Below are positions 48,441-59,861 of a stretch of DNA of 64,000 nt, one piece after another. Numbering within the stretch: position 1 is the first letter of the stretch; each line of letters begins with the position of its first letter. The stretch lies in assembly GCA_033439795.1 (NCBI GenBank), contig JAUTDP010000012.1, forward strand, positions 1,612,001 through 1,676,000, read 5' to 3'. The position numbers and the translations under genes were made by a program. The notes under the pieces are model-generated. The model had not been told where the DNA came from. It saw nothing but the letters and a program-made list of their open reading frames with translations, and ran no database searches. This DNA comes from Sordaria brevicollis (taxonomy: Eukaryota > Ascomycota > Sordariomycetes > Sordariales > Sordariaceae).

Positions 48441-49354
48441 AATATGGCTGGGCCTGGCCTGCAGGGTTCGGTTAGCAATCTAGGGGAATTTGGGAGGATT
48501 GTTTTCTTTTGTTTTTGTTTTTGGATTTTGTTTTCTGTTTATGGATTTCGTTTTTGTTTTGGATTTTGTTTTTGGCTTTTGGCTTTTGGTCTTGGATTTC
48601 AGCTCTCCTCGTGAATGGTTGACTTTGGACGTTTCGGTTTTGGATTTTCGGTTGAGGCTCGTGAAGATTCGGATTTTGGGGTTAAGATTTGGGACAACCA
48701 CATCGAGAAGGAAAGGATAGGGAAAGGTTGAAGATTGGGTTTTCTCATTGAGGATTGAGGTCAGCAAGGGTTGGAGCGAGTAGGAAAGACAATCAAGACA
48801 CAAGCCTTCAACCCCCGAAAAAAAAACTTCTTGAGTGTGTTGTGATTGTGAAGCTATAATGTGAAAAGCTGTACCGCTAATGATTCCTTTTCTCCGTCCT
48901 GTTAATTGAACATCTTGCCATCATAACCACCGTCAGTCGAGATTCGCTGACGCAGACAAAGAACAGCAAAACAACGTAGACAAGCAACCCGAGGTCACCA
49001 ATATCCTGCTGGTCCAACAATCACGGTTGCATCTTTCAGACATTCTAATATAAATTGAAACTTCTCTTCCACTGATTCATATATCTATCAGTATTCCTAT
49101 GTCGGATTTGCCGTGTCGTCTATATCGCTTTCCCGTAGGCTACCCGCTACGCTCATTAACGTCCAACATCTCGAATAGTGACCCAACACTGCAGCGAAAA
49201 CCAAGTCAAGTGTTGCTTCGAAGAAGCCAAGGAGTGAAACAAGTAAGAAAGCAAAATTTAACCCACAAACGCCCAACAAGGTAATGTCCCTCTCTTCGCT
49301 ACCCGCGCAGTCCCCAATGTTTTCCTCCCCCAGCTCACAACCTGCCCACCCCTT
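48441..49354. other. Intergenic region with T/G-rich repetitive tract
   Basis: The first 200 bp after the stop are a T/G-rich imperfect repeat tract (separate entry). The remainder contains only short frames without motifs. Confidence 0.45.
48496..48600. repeat. Imperfect T/G-rich minisatellite
   Basis: Variants of GGATTTTGTTTT and TTTTGGCTTTTGG recur in close succession on the plus strand, giving an almost A/C-free tract. It lies directly after the 47665-48440 gene, probably in its 3' untranslated region. Confidence 0.6.
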
Positions 49355-49735
49355 CTACATCAACGAACACCCCTCAATGTAGTAATTATTGGTTGTGTGC
49401 CTTGTGATGGTATCATTATCGCTGTTGTTGTGATTGCGAACGCTGCTCGTGTTCGTGTTGTGCTGTGCTTCGCTGTTGATCGCGATAAAATACGTGTTGT
49501 TGTGGCTGTTGTTGACGGTGGCGGGGGCGTTGATGGTGGGGGCAGTGCCATTGGGGTTCCGGTTGTCGTTGTTGGCTCTGTTTTGTGGTCCATATGCTCC
49601 TTCTTGATCTGGTTCTGCTCCTCTTGTTGGCGGAGGACGTGATGTTGGTCTTAGCGGCGGAGGACTTGATGTTGGTCTTAGTGGCGGCAGAGATGCGGCT
49701 GTTGGGGTCTTTGGATTATCGTCTTTGCGAGCCAT
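49355..49735 (-). CDS. Asn/Pro-rich hypothetical protein
   Basis: A single-exon frame of 126 residues begins MARKDDNPKTP. Two tandem Pro-rich units (LRPTSSPPP and LRPTSRPPP) lie at residues 19-37. The central and C-terminal parts are rich in Asn, Thr and Ser (NNSHNNTYF) and end NNYYIEGCSLM. No membrane segment, signal peptide or known domain is seen. The biased composition could come from repetitive DNA, so a non-coding origin remains possible. No splice extension was found. Confidence 0.4.
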   Translation of the reverse strand: MARKDDNPKTPTAASLPPLRPTSSPPPLRPTSRPPPTRGAEPDQEGAYGPQNRANNDNRNPNGTAPTINAPATVNNSHNNTYFIAINSEAQHNTNTSSVRNHNNSDNDTITRHTTNNYYIEGCSLM

Positions 49736-50722
49736 TGCAGTCTTGGGTGAGTCTCAGTATGGTGTTGGCCATCTGTTGATGGACTTAGTGGAAGTGTTAT
49801 TTAAAATTCGGTCGAATCTGGTACCGCTCGTGGAGAAGAGGGTGAGGGTAGGAGCGCTCGCTTACCTATTGGGAAGACAGACAGACTTGATGGGGACCAA
49901 GGGTGTTGGTAGTAATGGTTTGGCGCTGTTGGTTTGCGAGGGTAGAAAATTGTAATATACTGGGAGAAGAAGTGTAAAAGACGGATAGACGGCGGATTGG
50001 CGATGGGTAAGGTGACTCGTTTTTATCTGTCTGTACGATCCTGAGATGTGACGGAAATATCTGAAGATGGCGGCAGTCGAGACTGTGGGTGTCCCATCAC
50101 GGCTGCCACTCCAGATTTCTCCTAGAAAGAATCATTTGGAAGTCCTGGCTAACCTCCGATTAATCTTTCCGTTCCGACTTCATTCTAAACGAGAGATCCC
50201 CCCTATCTATCCAGGATACTCTTTCCACGAACACCAAATAGAAAAGGCGGCATCACTTCTCGCATCATCGTCATGTTTATAGCAAGTCCGACACTTGATG
50301 TGACAATAGATACCTTGTTCCTGTTCAAGACCACCCAGATTCTTTGACAAGGTTGGAGATGGCCCCAATGACGGGAAGCTGGATCTATTATCGCGACACC
50401 CATCGACAGACACAAAGAGTCTTGTCATAATGCCGGAGTGCTGCTGCAGCTTGGAAAACTTGGTATTCAGGCCTGCATACATGAGCTATCCGATTCTTCG
50501 TCGCCTGATGTGCGTCTGTCGTTGCATTAGGGCATAGGCCTGCCACATGGAGAAACTTGGAAAAAGAGAAGAACCTGTATATTATAAAGTCCCTGCCCAT
50601 CCAGTTCGTGGTGCTCTTTTGCAATGGTTCCGAAAAAGATAACGGGCTATAGTTCTCCTACATCTGGACGAACGTAGCCGCAAAAAAACCACCAGGAAGG
50701 CAACACCACCAACAACGACACA
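49736..50722. other. Intergenic region, no supported gene
   Basis: A 17-codon open frame begins at ATG 50624 (MVPKKITGYSS) in the probable leader of the next gene and may be an upstream ORF. No other feature was recognised. Confidence 0.4.
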
Positions 50723-51556
50723 ATGAACAACCACCCCAACAACCACAACCCGCCGAGGGAGAAAGGCAGCAGCAACCTCACGGGCTCTTCCCCTCCTCCT
50801 CCTCCTCCTCAACGCCATCCGCTCCCGTCCCAATCCCAGATGAGGCATCGCATGCCGAGCAACGCTGATAGCTACGACAACCTAAGACAGCAACATCCGG
50901 ATCGGCTACGACGAAAAGTCCTAGAAGAACTCTATTCACATGAAAAAGAACACCAATTGACACTACAACAGATACTGCAACGAGCACAGCAACGTAAACA
51001 ACATCAACAAGAACACCCGGAATCTCTGTTTCTAGCCGCACAAAAAGATCTGAAGAAGCTAGAGCAGCAGCAACAACAACAGCAGCAGCTATCCACAAAT
51101 GAACGACGCTACAAATCCCCCAACCGGCCTCCAAGCTCGACCGGAGGCGGCCCGCGCCGCGGCGCCCGCCCACAGCAACAGGCACAATATGCACAGGAAC
51201 CACTACTACTTCCTCCGCCGTCAAGGACCACCACCACTAATGGGCTACTATTTCCTGTTCCTTCATTCTCTTCCTCGGGCTCGGGCTCGGGCTCGGGCTC
51301 ACTAACAACCCTACCACCCTTACGTCCTTCGGCGAGCAGCGGGGGAGGGGTGTTCTCTTCCCTTCAGACTTTTGTTTTAACGGGCAGGTATGTTAGTGAG
51401 GATGATGGCTACTGGTATAACCCCGACCTCGATACGGGAAGACGTGAATGCGGATGTGGTAAGTGGGGGTCATGTAGCGAGGCGAGCGGGAGTGGAACAA
51501 GTAGGTGGGATGAGGCTGATGCTGGTAGTGGAAATAAGAGGATGAGACGTTCGTAG
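50723..51556 (+). CDS. Gln/Ser/Pro-rich hypothetical protein
   Basis: A single-exon frame of 277 residues. It has an Asn/Pro-rich N terminus with a Pro run, then an ordered-looking helical segment at about residues 48-125 (DNLRQQHPDRLRRKVLEELY and the following HEKEHQLTLQQILQRAQQRK) with coiled-coil-like heptads. A Gln run from CAG/CAA codons follows, then a Gly/Arg patch and a Gly-Ser run from GGGCTC hexamer repeats at about 51272-51300. The C-terminal part is more complex, TGRYVSEDDGYWYNPDLD and GRRECGCGKWGSCSE. The family is unknown. Codon-level order in the helical and C-terminal parts favours a real protein; the low-complexity parts are expansion-prone. Confidence 0.55.
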   Translation: MNNHPNNHNPPREKGSSNLTGSSPPPPPPQRHPLPSQSQMRHRMPSNADSYDNLRQQHPDRLRRKVLEELYSHEKEHQLTLQQILQRAQQRKQHQQEHPESLFLAAQKDLKKLEQQQQQQQQLSTNERRYKSPNRPPSSTGGGPRRGARPQQQAQYAQEPLLLPPPSRTTTTNGLLFPVPSFSSSGSGSGSGSLTTLPPLRPSASSGGGVFSSLQTFVLTGRYVSEDDGYWYNPDLDTGRRECGCGKWGSCSEASGSGTSRWDEADAGSGNKRMRRS

Positions 51557-52592
51557 AGATAGCAGGAAGACAAGAGGGAGGCCTGTACACTGAGCGCCTA
51601 GGGAAGAACTTTCTGTTTTGCTTTGCCTAATGGTTCCAGTGGCCAGAGTGTAATCGTCACTTCGAGGGTCCAAGAGGAAGTTGGAGACAACCGGCACACA
51701 AATATGAAGGACCACTATCAATAACTGGACGTTTTTGTAGCGAACACGGTATGGCTATGATGATGAGATGCGTGGAGGTTGGGTACTTGAAGATATTTGG
51801 GAAACAGTACATCGCGATTTAGGAGTTAGTTGTTTGTTAGCCTCATCAGAATATGACGAGCGCATCAAACGACTGAGTTATATTTCTCATATCAAGCGTA
51901 TGTGCAAGTTGACTTTAGCTGATGTATGTGAGTGGTGGTGTGTTAGTTGTGCGTTTCGGCATCGGACAAATTTGGTTTCGACGGCTGTTCTACCACTGGG
52001 GACGACGCCGGTAAATCTGGATCACGAGCCATTTCAGAGAAGCGACACGGAAAATCGCAACTAACCATCATCTTGTCTACATAGGATATATATTTGAAAT
52101 ACCATAACCGATATATCCATCCTGTTCATCCATCATTTCCGTCATAATAACCCATCCCGGCCCATTCCCAGCTGTGCCTTTACCATTACATTGAGGTAGT
52201 ATAGGTAAATTACGTTAGTAGGAGAAAGCCACCAAGCAGAACGCCGCAAGGAAAAACAGAAAACACACACACGGTCTACCTGCTGTATCCTGCCCCCCAG
52301 ACTTTTGCCTCCAGTGTACCTTGCTTCCCAATTGACAATATCCATTGACCACTTGGTCAAGTCTTTGCTTCAAATCCCAGTGCCTGAAAGCTCAACCATC
52401 AACACCCTTTTCCCTTGCGACGAAGCCGCCTTTTATCCAACCAGTTTAACGTCTCCCCTTACCCACAGGCAGTCACACCTTCCCCCCTCCCTTCATCAAC
52501 CCACCTTCCCTCCCATCAGCGCAGTACAGCACACCTCCCCTCTGCCCACCCGCACATCATCACCTCACCTCACTTACCTCTACCTTCCCTCC
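51557..52592. other. Intergenic region downstream of the GT2 gene
   Basis: A 98-codon plus-strand frame (51768-52064) has no motif and is not called. The CT-rich 52400-52590 segment is the 3' flank of the minus-strand glycosyltransferase. Nothing else was seen. Confidence 0.45.
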
Positions 52593-55500
52593 TCACCAAG
52601 TAAACATCATCAAAGCCGGGTTCAACAACACCGGCAGCGCAAAGTGCGTAACCGCCATACTCGCCAGCGGATACACACTATACAACTTCTGGATCTTCCA
52701 CGGATGTGGGAAAAAGAACCAGCCCGCCACAATCAGACCCGTCATCAAGAAGCAATACAAGAAAGTGAACTTGAAGCGCTTCAAGATGCGAACGATTTCC
52801 TGGCCGAAATGCACCTCCTCGACTTCCTTGGCTGTGGCACCCCACACCATGTCGATCTCAAAGAAGTGGCACAGGATGGCTTGCGTGATGTGGATGGAGA
52901 TGCCACCCAGGAAGATGGTGAACATGGGGATCCATTTTAGGTTGTCGATTACTAGACACAAGGTTAGTGATGAGTATGGGAAACAGGGAAAAGTGGGAGA
53001 GGGAAAAAGGGGGAGAGGGCAAAAAGGGGGAAACTTACAGCCGCCAATCAAAGTCTGCTTATTAGTCCGATACCGCAAAATAGCCAGCGACAGGTTCCCC
53101 AACGCGGTAAACACGACGATAATCGAGCAGTAAATGGCGAACGAATCGAGGTAGTACTTATCGTAGAACCCTTCGTACCAGCCGGTCAAAAAGTAGTTCA
53201 TCAGCGACAAGCTCCAGGCCGCTCCGATGGCGTAGTACGTCCCAATGTAGGCGCAGATGGTCAACTTTTTGGGCAGAGCGATGCTAGACCCCAAGAACTT
53301 GCGGAACAGCGGGGTAAAGGGACCACGGACAACCCAGAATCGGAGAGGGTGGAACAATAGCTCGTTGCAGCCGTAGGCGTACTTCTCCCAGCGGGCGAGC
53401 TCGTCGTAGACGGTCAAGCTGACGCCTTCCTTGAAGCCTTCTCCGGTGTAAGAGGCGTAGCGGAGCGAGTAGCCGGCGCATTGGAGGCGAAGGGCCATAT
53501 CGAAATCTTCGGACACGTGTGACTCAGACCAGTATTTCTCGTAGCCATCTTCCTCGAAGCAGGCGGCGTCTTGGAGGGCTTGCCAGCGGAGCATGGCGTT
53601 GTGGCCAACGAAGGGGCAGGCGTCACCGCAGGCAACGGCGTAGGTGATGGCTGTGTAGATCAAGTTCGTGAACCAGGTGACACTGCGAAGAAATGATTAG
53701 TGATGATCTTTGGCAGAAACATCGAGATGCGAGTTGACTTACCCTCCCTCAAAGAACGAATCAGAGACATTCATAACCCCAGAAGCAAACTGGAGAATAG
53801 CCACCTCGGGACTTTGCTCCATCTCGCTAACCGCATCCAACAGACAATCAGACGGAACACGAGTATCAGAGTCAATCAAGAGGATGTAGTCGCCGACACG
53901 AACATTGCCCTCAGCCCAAGTACGACCTTCATCCTCGCGGAGAACCTCGTTCAGGCACTGCTGGTAAGCAGCCGTTTCATGATCATTAGTCCAGATACCG
54001 GTACGGTCAATTTGGCTCAGCTTGTCTTCGACGCGGTTGCTGGTGTGGAGGGCATAGTTCATGTTACTGGCCTTCTTGAACTTGCCACGACGAAGGAACA
54101 GTGTCTCGCCAGCCTCGAGATTCGGCTTGGGGTTGTGCGGCGGGCGGGCTACCCAACCGATATTATGTTCGTCGTAAAAGTCACGGCGGGCTTGAGCTTC
54201 TTCTTCACTGATGAGCTGCATACCATCGTCGTTGACAAAGATGTTGGCGGTGCCGCCTTGCATCTCGTAAGTGCTGATTGCTTGCTTGACCGAGACTACC
54301 GTGGGCTTGATGACAGCAGCGAGACCCTCTTTGTATACGGGCATCTGGAAGGTGACATGAGGCAGCCTGTGTTGGTGACGGTCGAGCCTTTGAGGCGGCC
54401 TTCCGCTGTAGTACTTGCTGTTTGCATCGATGCAGCTGATGGGGCCGAAAATCTGGAAGAGATTTCCAGCGAGGGTTTGGAAGAAGAACTGGAACAGAAG
54501 CGGTTAGCATGTGCTTTGGTGGGTTTGTGAAATGAAGAGCAAAATGTCTGCGGAGTGTCATGCTCGAAGATACGTACCAGGCTCACGAAAAACTGAATTG
54601 GCGAAACAGCCAACAAGGCGAACCGGATATAGCTTCCATCCACTGTCGCTTCGTACACAAGTGCTTTCCACCCGATACCAAGACAGGTAAAGCACAATGC
54701 CATGGTGAAGGCCACAATGCAAGCACTTTCTAGTCTCACTGGACGGTTGTCCCCTGCCTGCTCTAGTGTACCTCCGTCGACTTCGTCAACCATAACTGTT
54801 GTATTTCCCTTTTCGTCATCGTCATCAGCGTCGGCGTTGTTGCTCCAGATGAGCTCAATGAGCTTCTTCTCGAGATCTTCAGCCCGCTCGAGGATCTTTT
54901 CAGGCTCGTCAGCCCAGATAACAAGGAGCTTGTCATCTTCGATAAAGGCGGCGAACTGATGGAGTTGACCCTTGGGCAAGTCCGACATGGTGCGTAGGAT
55001 CTGAATCCGCAATCCGTCGGGCAGCGGTACAAAGTCGACATCGCCCCGCCTGCTGATACCGAGTAGAATTGTGCGGACGACGTGTGTATTGATCGTCATG
55101 GCACACCGGACATTCATCTGCGTGACCATGGCATAGAGTGAATTGGGAATAGCTGCCATTTGCCGCGGGCAGCATGTGAAACTACCCCGGGCTTTCTTCA
55201 ACACAACGCCTTCGTATGGATCGACACCTGTGCTGTACTGTTTTCGACACATCTGCTCAAAGAGCGAGTTGACCATCATGTTGGTTCTGATCTCGGTCAG
55301 GGCATCTGAGTCGCTGTTTCGGGCATCGCCAGCTGGGAATATGGAATGACGGAAGGAATAGGAGCCATTGGTCGATCGTTTCGTCGAACCGGCAGTAGAA
55401 GGTGTCGACTGTCCATTTCGTCTCTGCGGGCCATGGTGAGCCGCGCCTGGTACCGTGATTGAACTCCCAGGCATCGGAGACGGGGTGACCGAGCGAGGCG

Positions 55501-55645
55501 TAATAGTATTGCCATCGTATGTCGCAGGACTTGACGATGGCCCTCTTGAACTCTGCACTGAAGCCTTTTCGCCTTGCTTGTCCCGCCGACTTTCTCGCTC
55601 GGCCGCCGCCGCGGAGGGTGTGAAGTATGATCGGAAGGCCTTCAT
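52593..55645 (-). CDS. Membrane-bound family 2 glycosyltransferase (GT2, ZtGT2-like)
   Basis: Minus-strand exons 55645-54578, 54488-53743, 53682-53039 and 52951-52593 join to 938 residues. The first 130 residues are Ser/Pro-rich and disordered. A soluble N-terminal domain follows, containing an acidic DADDDDEKG linker, then membrane segments at about 305-375. The GT-A catalytic part shows MPVYKEG (about 405), VNDDG (about 442), the DxD motif LLIDSDTRVP (about 559), the acceptor-site block SEDFDMALRLQ (about 662) and ELARW (about 699-703) in place of the usual QxxRW. Several C-terminal membrane helices follow. This is the plan of processive polysaccharide synthases such as cellulose, chitin and hyaluronan synthases. 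It most resembles the conserved fungal GT2 (ZtGT2) needed for hyphal growth on surfaces; that resemblance is from memory, and the product is unknown. Confidence 0.88.
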
Positions 55646-58600
55646 GTTTCTATATTTGGTCCGATCAATAGCTTGAAGGAAACGACCGAGTTCGGTGACC
55701 TCACCGAAAGGCCAACTCCGATACCCGAAATCTGCCCTTCGGCTGTCCTGGTGTTGTCGAGGTGCAACGGGATTGTTGAGACCGTTGCGAGCTCAACACT
55801 ATGCAAGTGTTGCTGACTGGCAAGGAGAGGGGAAAACGTATGACTCCAGTCAAGATTCGCAGTAAGCTTGGTTGTGGAAGCGAGAAATGTCAAGACGCAA
55901 GAGAAGTGAGGCAGAGGAAACAGGACCTCTCTGACTGATAAAGCACTGGCAAGCTGCATCGCCGTAATTCACATGCCGCAGCCTCGCTTTTCCAAGCAGC
56001 TGGTGGTGCTGGCCGGCACGCTTCTCGATCTCGACCACCACAACATTCCTCGACCGTCACTTTCATCTTATTTCTGCGCTTTCCCCTGCTACCAAGTGAT
56101 AAGCGAATGTGGAAGGCTACGTCCTACACAACCAGACCAGAAGTTAGGACACAGCTGAGGTCGTTGAACAGTAACCTGCAGGAAGCCTAGACGTCTGGAC
56201 CCTTCCGTTCATTGTATGCAATGTCACCCTCTCCGACCCACTCGGCCGCTTCGTCCCATACTATTCGTCCATTTACCAAAACCGTAACTAAAAGGCGTGG
56301 AAACGGTGATAAAACAGTGAGACGACTTACCGAGACGTTTACCATCTTCACACATACAAGCCCGATTCCTGGACCATAGGTGTAGGTCTACCGTGTCTCC
56401 CGACGTTTGAGCCAACCAAGGTCAGGACGCGCACCAGGGGCAAAGGAAGACTCAACATGATCCATGGCTTCCATCCCGAATGTCTCATCCCGAATGTCTC
56501 TAACCTGCTACATTCTCTCCATGTTTGCGTCCTGAGTTGTCAGTCCAGTATTCCGCAAGTGGACCAAAGGTCAAGAAGCGGCGCGAGGATTGTCAATCTA
56601 GGTGTGAGCAACCAACAGTCGCCCAGTTTGACTACCATGCCGTGGTGTAACATGGGCCTACATACCAACACCTTCGTACGCGGTGTAACTCACAGAACCT
56701 GTTCGGCTAAGCATTGACCGATTTTGCTTATTGACAGATGATCATCTATTGTGCAGAGAAGCCGGAGTAACTCGCACAACAGTAGTGGCCGTCTGGGCTC
56801 TGTACGGTACATTGGCCAATGCTATACCGTCGCCAACTTTCTTTATGGCCTCCAGAAGACGACATATCACAGCTGATGAAGAGGCCGGCAAGGTCCTGGT
56901 ATGTCGTTCGATGGAAGATGTAAAAGTCCGTTATCTACAGCCTCGGACTGGTCGGCGTAGATCATCCATTTAAGGTTTAGATCCCACTACCCCTGTAAAT
57001 CAGGACCAGTCGCCATGGGTTGCTCCAAACGTGGTTGCTATTGCACGGTCCGCTCCCTCCGTGAAACCATGGCCATGGGGGTTGTTGCGATGTTCTTGAT
57101 TGCCCCCTCAATCAATACGAGCTTGGCGTCTGGATTCTTCGAGGTGCCTTGGGAGCCCAAGACGCCCTCAAGTTCTGAGTCTCGAGGGCTGATATGCCGA
57201 TGTGTAGATCATCGGGAAGACAAATTGGCTCTTGATGTGATGAGACATACGATAGAGAAGCGGCGCACAGCCATAAAGCAAGACTTCGGAAGTCGTGAAG
57301 AATGAGGTGAGGGGCAAAATCTCGACTGGCTGATGTCTTTCGGAGGGGGTCTCCTTCGATAAGAATCAATAACGAAGGCTCGAATGGCACCGTAACACGC
57401 ATGAAGGGTCTTCAGCTCGCTGCGGTCTGGCGAGTCTGGGCACCGACCTTCCAGCTGGCGCCAATATTCATTACTCTTCCACGAAAAGCGTAGCGCCATG
57501 CAATTGCGATGCATACCACATCTACTTTTGGTGATGAGATAAACGGTGGGAGGAAACGGAACACTCCGTAAACTCGTGCCGTTCCTGCTGACATCAGACG
57601 GCTACCAGCCATTCTATCTCCAGCATCACCGAAGATGATAATATCGTTCCGAATCTTGTTTACTGATGCCTCATGGTGGATTGACCGTATCAGGCCGCAA
57701 AATGGCGTTCTTGGTATCTGCGGCTGACCGTGAAGCGACAGTGCTGCAGGCGCAAGATTGACCGACGCCTCTGGCCACGCAACGCTTTTCGTAAAGACCC
57801 CCACGAGCGGCAAGCGAAGAATGAAAAGAATGAACATAGCCATTGGTGGCAAGAATAACCTTTGAGCATGTTCACTTGTAAACACACACCGACTCCTGGC
57901 CAAAGATATACTCATGTTGGAGTTCTCGCTGTTCCAGCAAGCAGCCGTCCGTCTTCCTTCTTCATTCAAAATCTGATGCGAGGAGGCTGACGGTGTCAGA
58001 CAACCCCTGGACCTTAACTCATGCCTGATCATTGCTTGGGTAAGGGGTTCAAACTGAGAGGCGGTCCATCCGCTATGGCGGGTAAGCCTGACTGCCCTGT
58101 GCAGATTAACTGCATCCTGGCCAATCCAATGCATTTTGATATCGGAAGGAGATGTGTTGTTCGGAACTGGGTTCGTACAGGGAAATGATAGGTCGTAGTC
58201 GGCGTGATGAGGCTGATCAGTGTGGTCTCAGGAGCTGGTTTCTATTTTTGAGACCAGTCTCGCGGGACGGAAGGATAAGATCAAAGCTGTCTTATGGACC
58301 AAAGGTCGCTCGACGGGATCCGTGATACCGAGGAAGCTCTCCTTCACCTCCCAACCTCACACCTTGAATCAGGCAATGTTTCAAGGGTCGGGGTCCTTGA
58401 AGCCTGGTGGCTGATCAAGTCTCGACGCCACGCGCATGGCTCCGAAAGGCTATCGCCGGCCAGATACGTGGTCGAACACAGCACAGCATCTCGCCAGCAT
58501 GAGGCGCTTTTGGATGCCGGCGCTAACCTTTGACCTTGCGCTGTGTTCGTACATGAGATACGGCGATATGGCGCCACAGTGGCACACCATGTTGCCGAGT

Positions 58601-59861
58601 CGGCACTTGGAAGTTGGACAACATATCGCACGGTCGTGTTGTGTTCGTTGACGGAGCCGTTTGCTGAGGACCGCCAAGAGGAAGAAAAGAATGTTGAAAT
58701 GTCGAAGCCATAGTCGTCGTCATGGCTGTTCTCACTTTCGGCTTCCGGGACTCCGGACTGATTGACCGATCGGCATTGAGCCTCAGCACTAGTCGGGTCC
58801 GAACATCAAGGGGCAGTGTAACCCTGGGGGCACCGAGTGTCTTGGTTCGTGAATGGCCATGTGTTCCTTGTACCGGACACTACTTGTATCCAACGTTGAG
58901 CCGCCGAATCGAACATGATGGGGCGCCGACTATGCCCAGTTTTGAGGTGTTCTAGAAGGAACAGGCGTTGAGAATAACACGTTATGCCCAATGTTGAGCG
59001 GAGGTGTCGTAAAAAAGGAGTGTCATCGCCGAGGAACAACAAAAAAACAACGAAAGGCGGAAGGAGATGTTCGGTTCTCGAGTTTCGTGTGCGATGTGAT
59101 GTTCTGATGAAAAGAGAGGATATCCAATTGGTAAGGAACCCAGAGTTACAAGGCGAAGAAGAAATTTGAAGGTCACATGCTCATTTCCTTTCGACTCGGT
59201 GAAGGAAGGAAAGGCACGAGGGCACTTTGTGTCTTCAAGCGACCAAGTTGTATGGTTGGTGAGAGTTCGTGGAAGGCGCAAAGAGAGACACGAGAAAGAG
59301 GAAGCGCTGGCTGCCCCACCTTCCAGAAGCGTGGACGAACTGCTCTCTAACAATATCCCCTGCAGGAAAGCCCGGTTTAGGGCCCTGTTTAGCGGTTTCA
59401 GCGGTTACGGTGTGGAGCCATGGTGCTGTCAACGCACTACAACTGGGGAACTGGCAGTCTAGAACACGCGTTGATTGGTCGATGGCTTTCAAGATCGAGG
59501 AGCACAAGGAAAGCGGGCCTCTTCCATTCCTTCCGTGGGATCGTCGTCATCCATCAAGACGTCAAGTCCGCGTCAAAATCAACATTCATCCTTTCCTCTT
59601 TTCTTTGTGATTTGCTTGGGACGGTCAACTTGGCTTCTTCAGTTTTTCGATAATCTCCAGTTCTCATTGCCCTTTCTCTTATCCATCTGTTTTGTCCTTT
59701 TGCCTTTGTCTGAACGAACCCGTGAATCCGGCATTCTTGCTTATCTGCTTTATCGCTGTCACCGATAACCACCACCGACATCAACGACGGGACACTCGAT
59801 CCCTTGATCTCTCGAATCCTTCCGTCGCTATCATCACGGACTGCATCTACGGCACTTGAAA
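55646..59861. other. Long intergenic region, 4.2 kb
   Basis: The proximal part is promoter and leader of the minus-strand GT2 gene. The largest frame (57412-58134, minus, 240 codons) has no recognised domain, no splice-consistent neighbours and random-like composition. The others are shorter. No tRNA, 5S gene or repeat pair was recognised. The CT-rich 59570-59850 segment is the likely promoter of the F-box-like gene. Confidence 0.4.

Noticed and set aside
52305..52940. 211-codon plus-strand frame
   Set aside because: Antisense to the last GT2 exon and its 3' flank; Pro/Ser/His-rich shadow frame.
57412..58134. 240-codon minus-strand frame in the long intergenic region
   Set aside because: No motif, membrane pattern or conserved segment was seen, and frames of this size occur by chance in GC-rich DNA.
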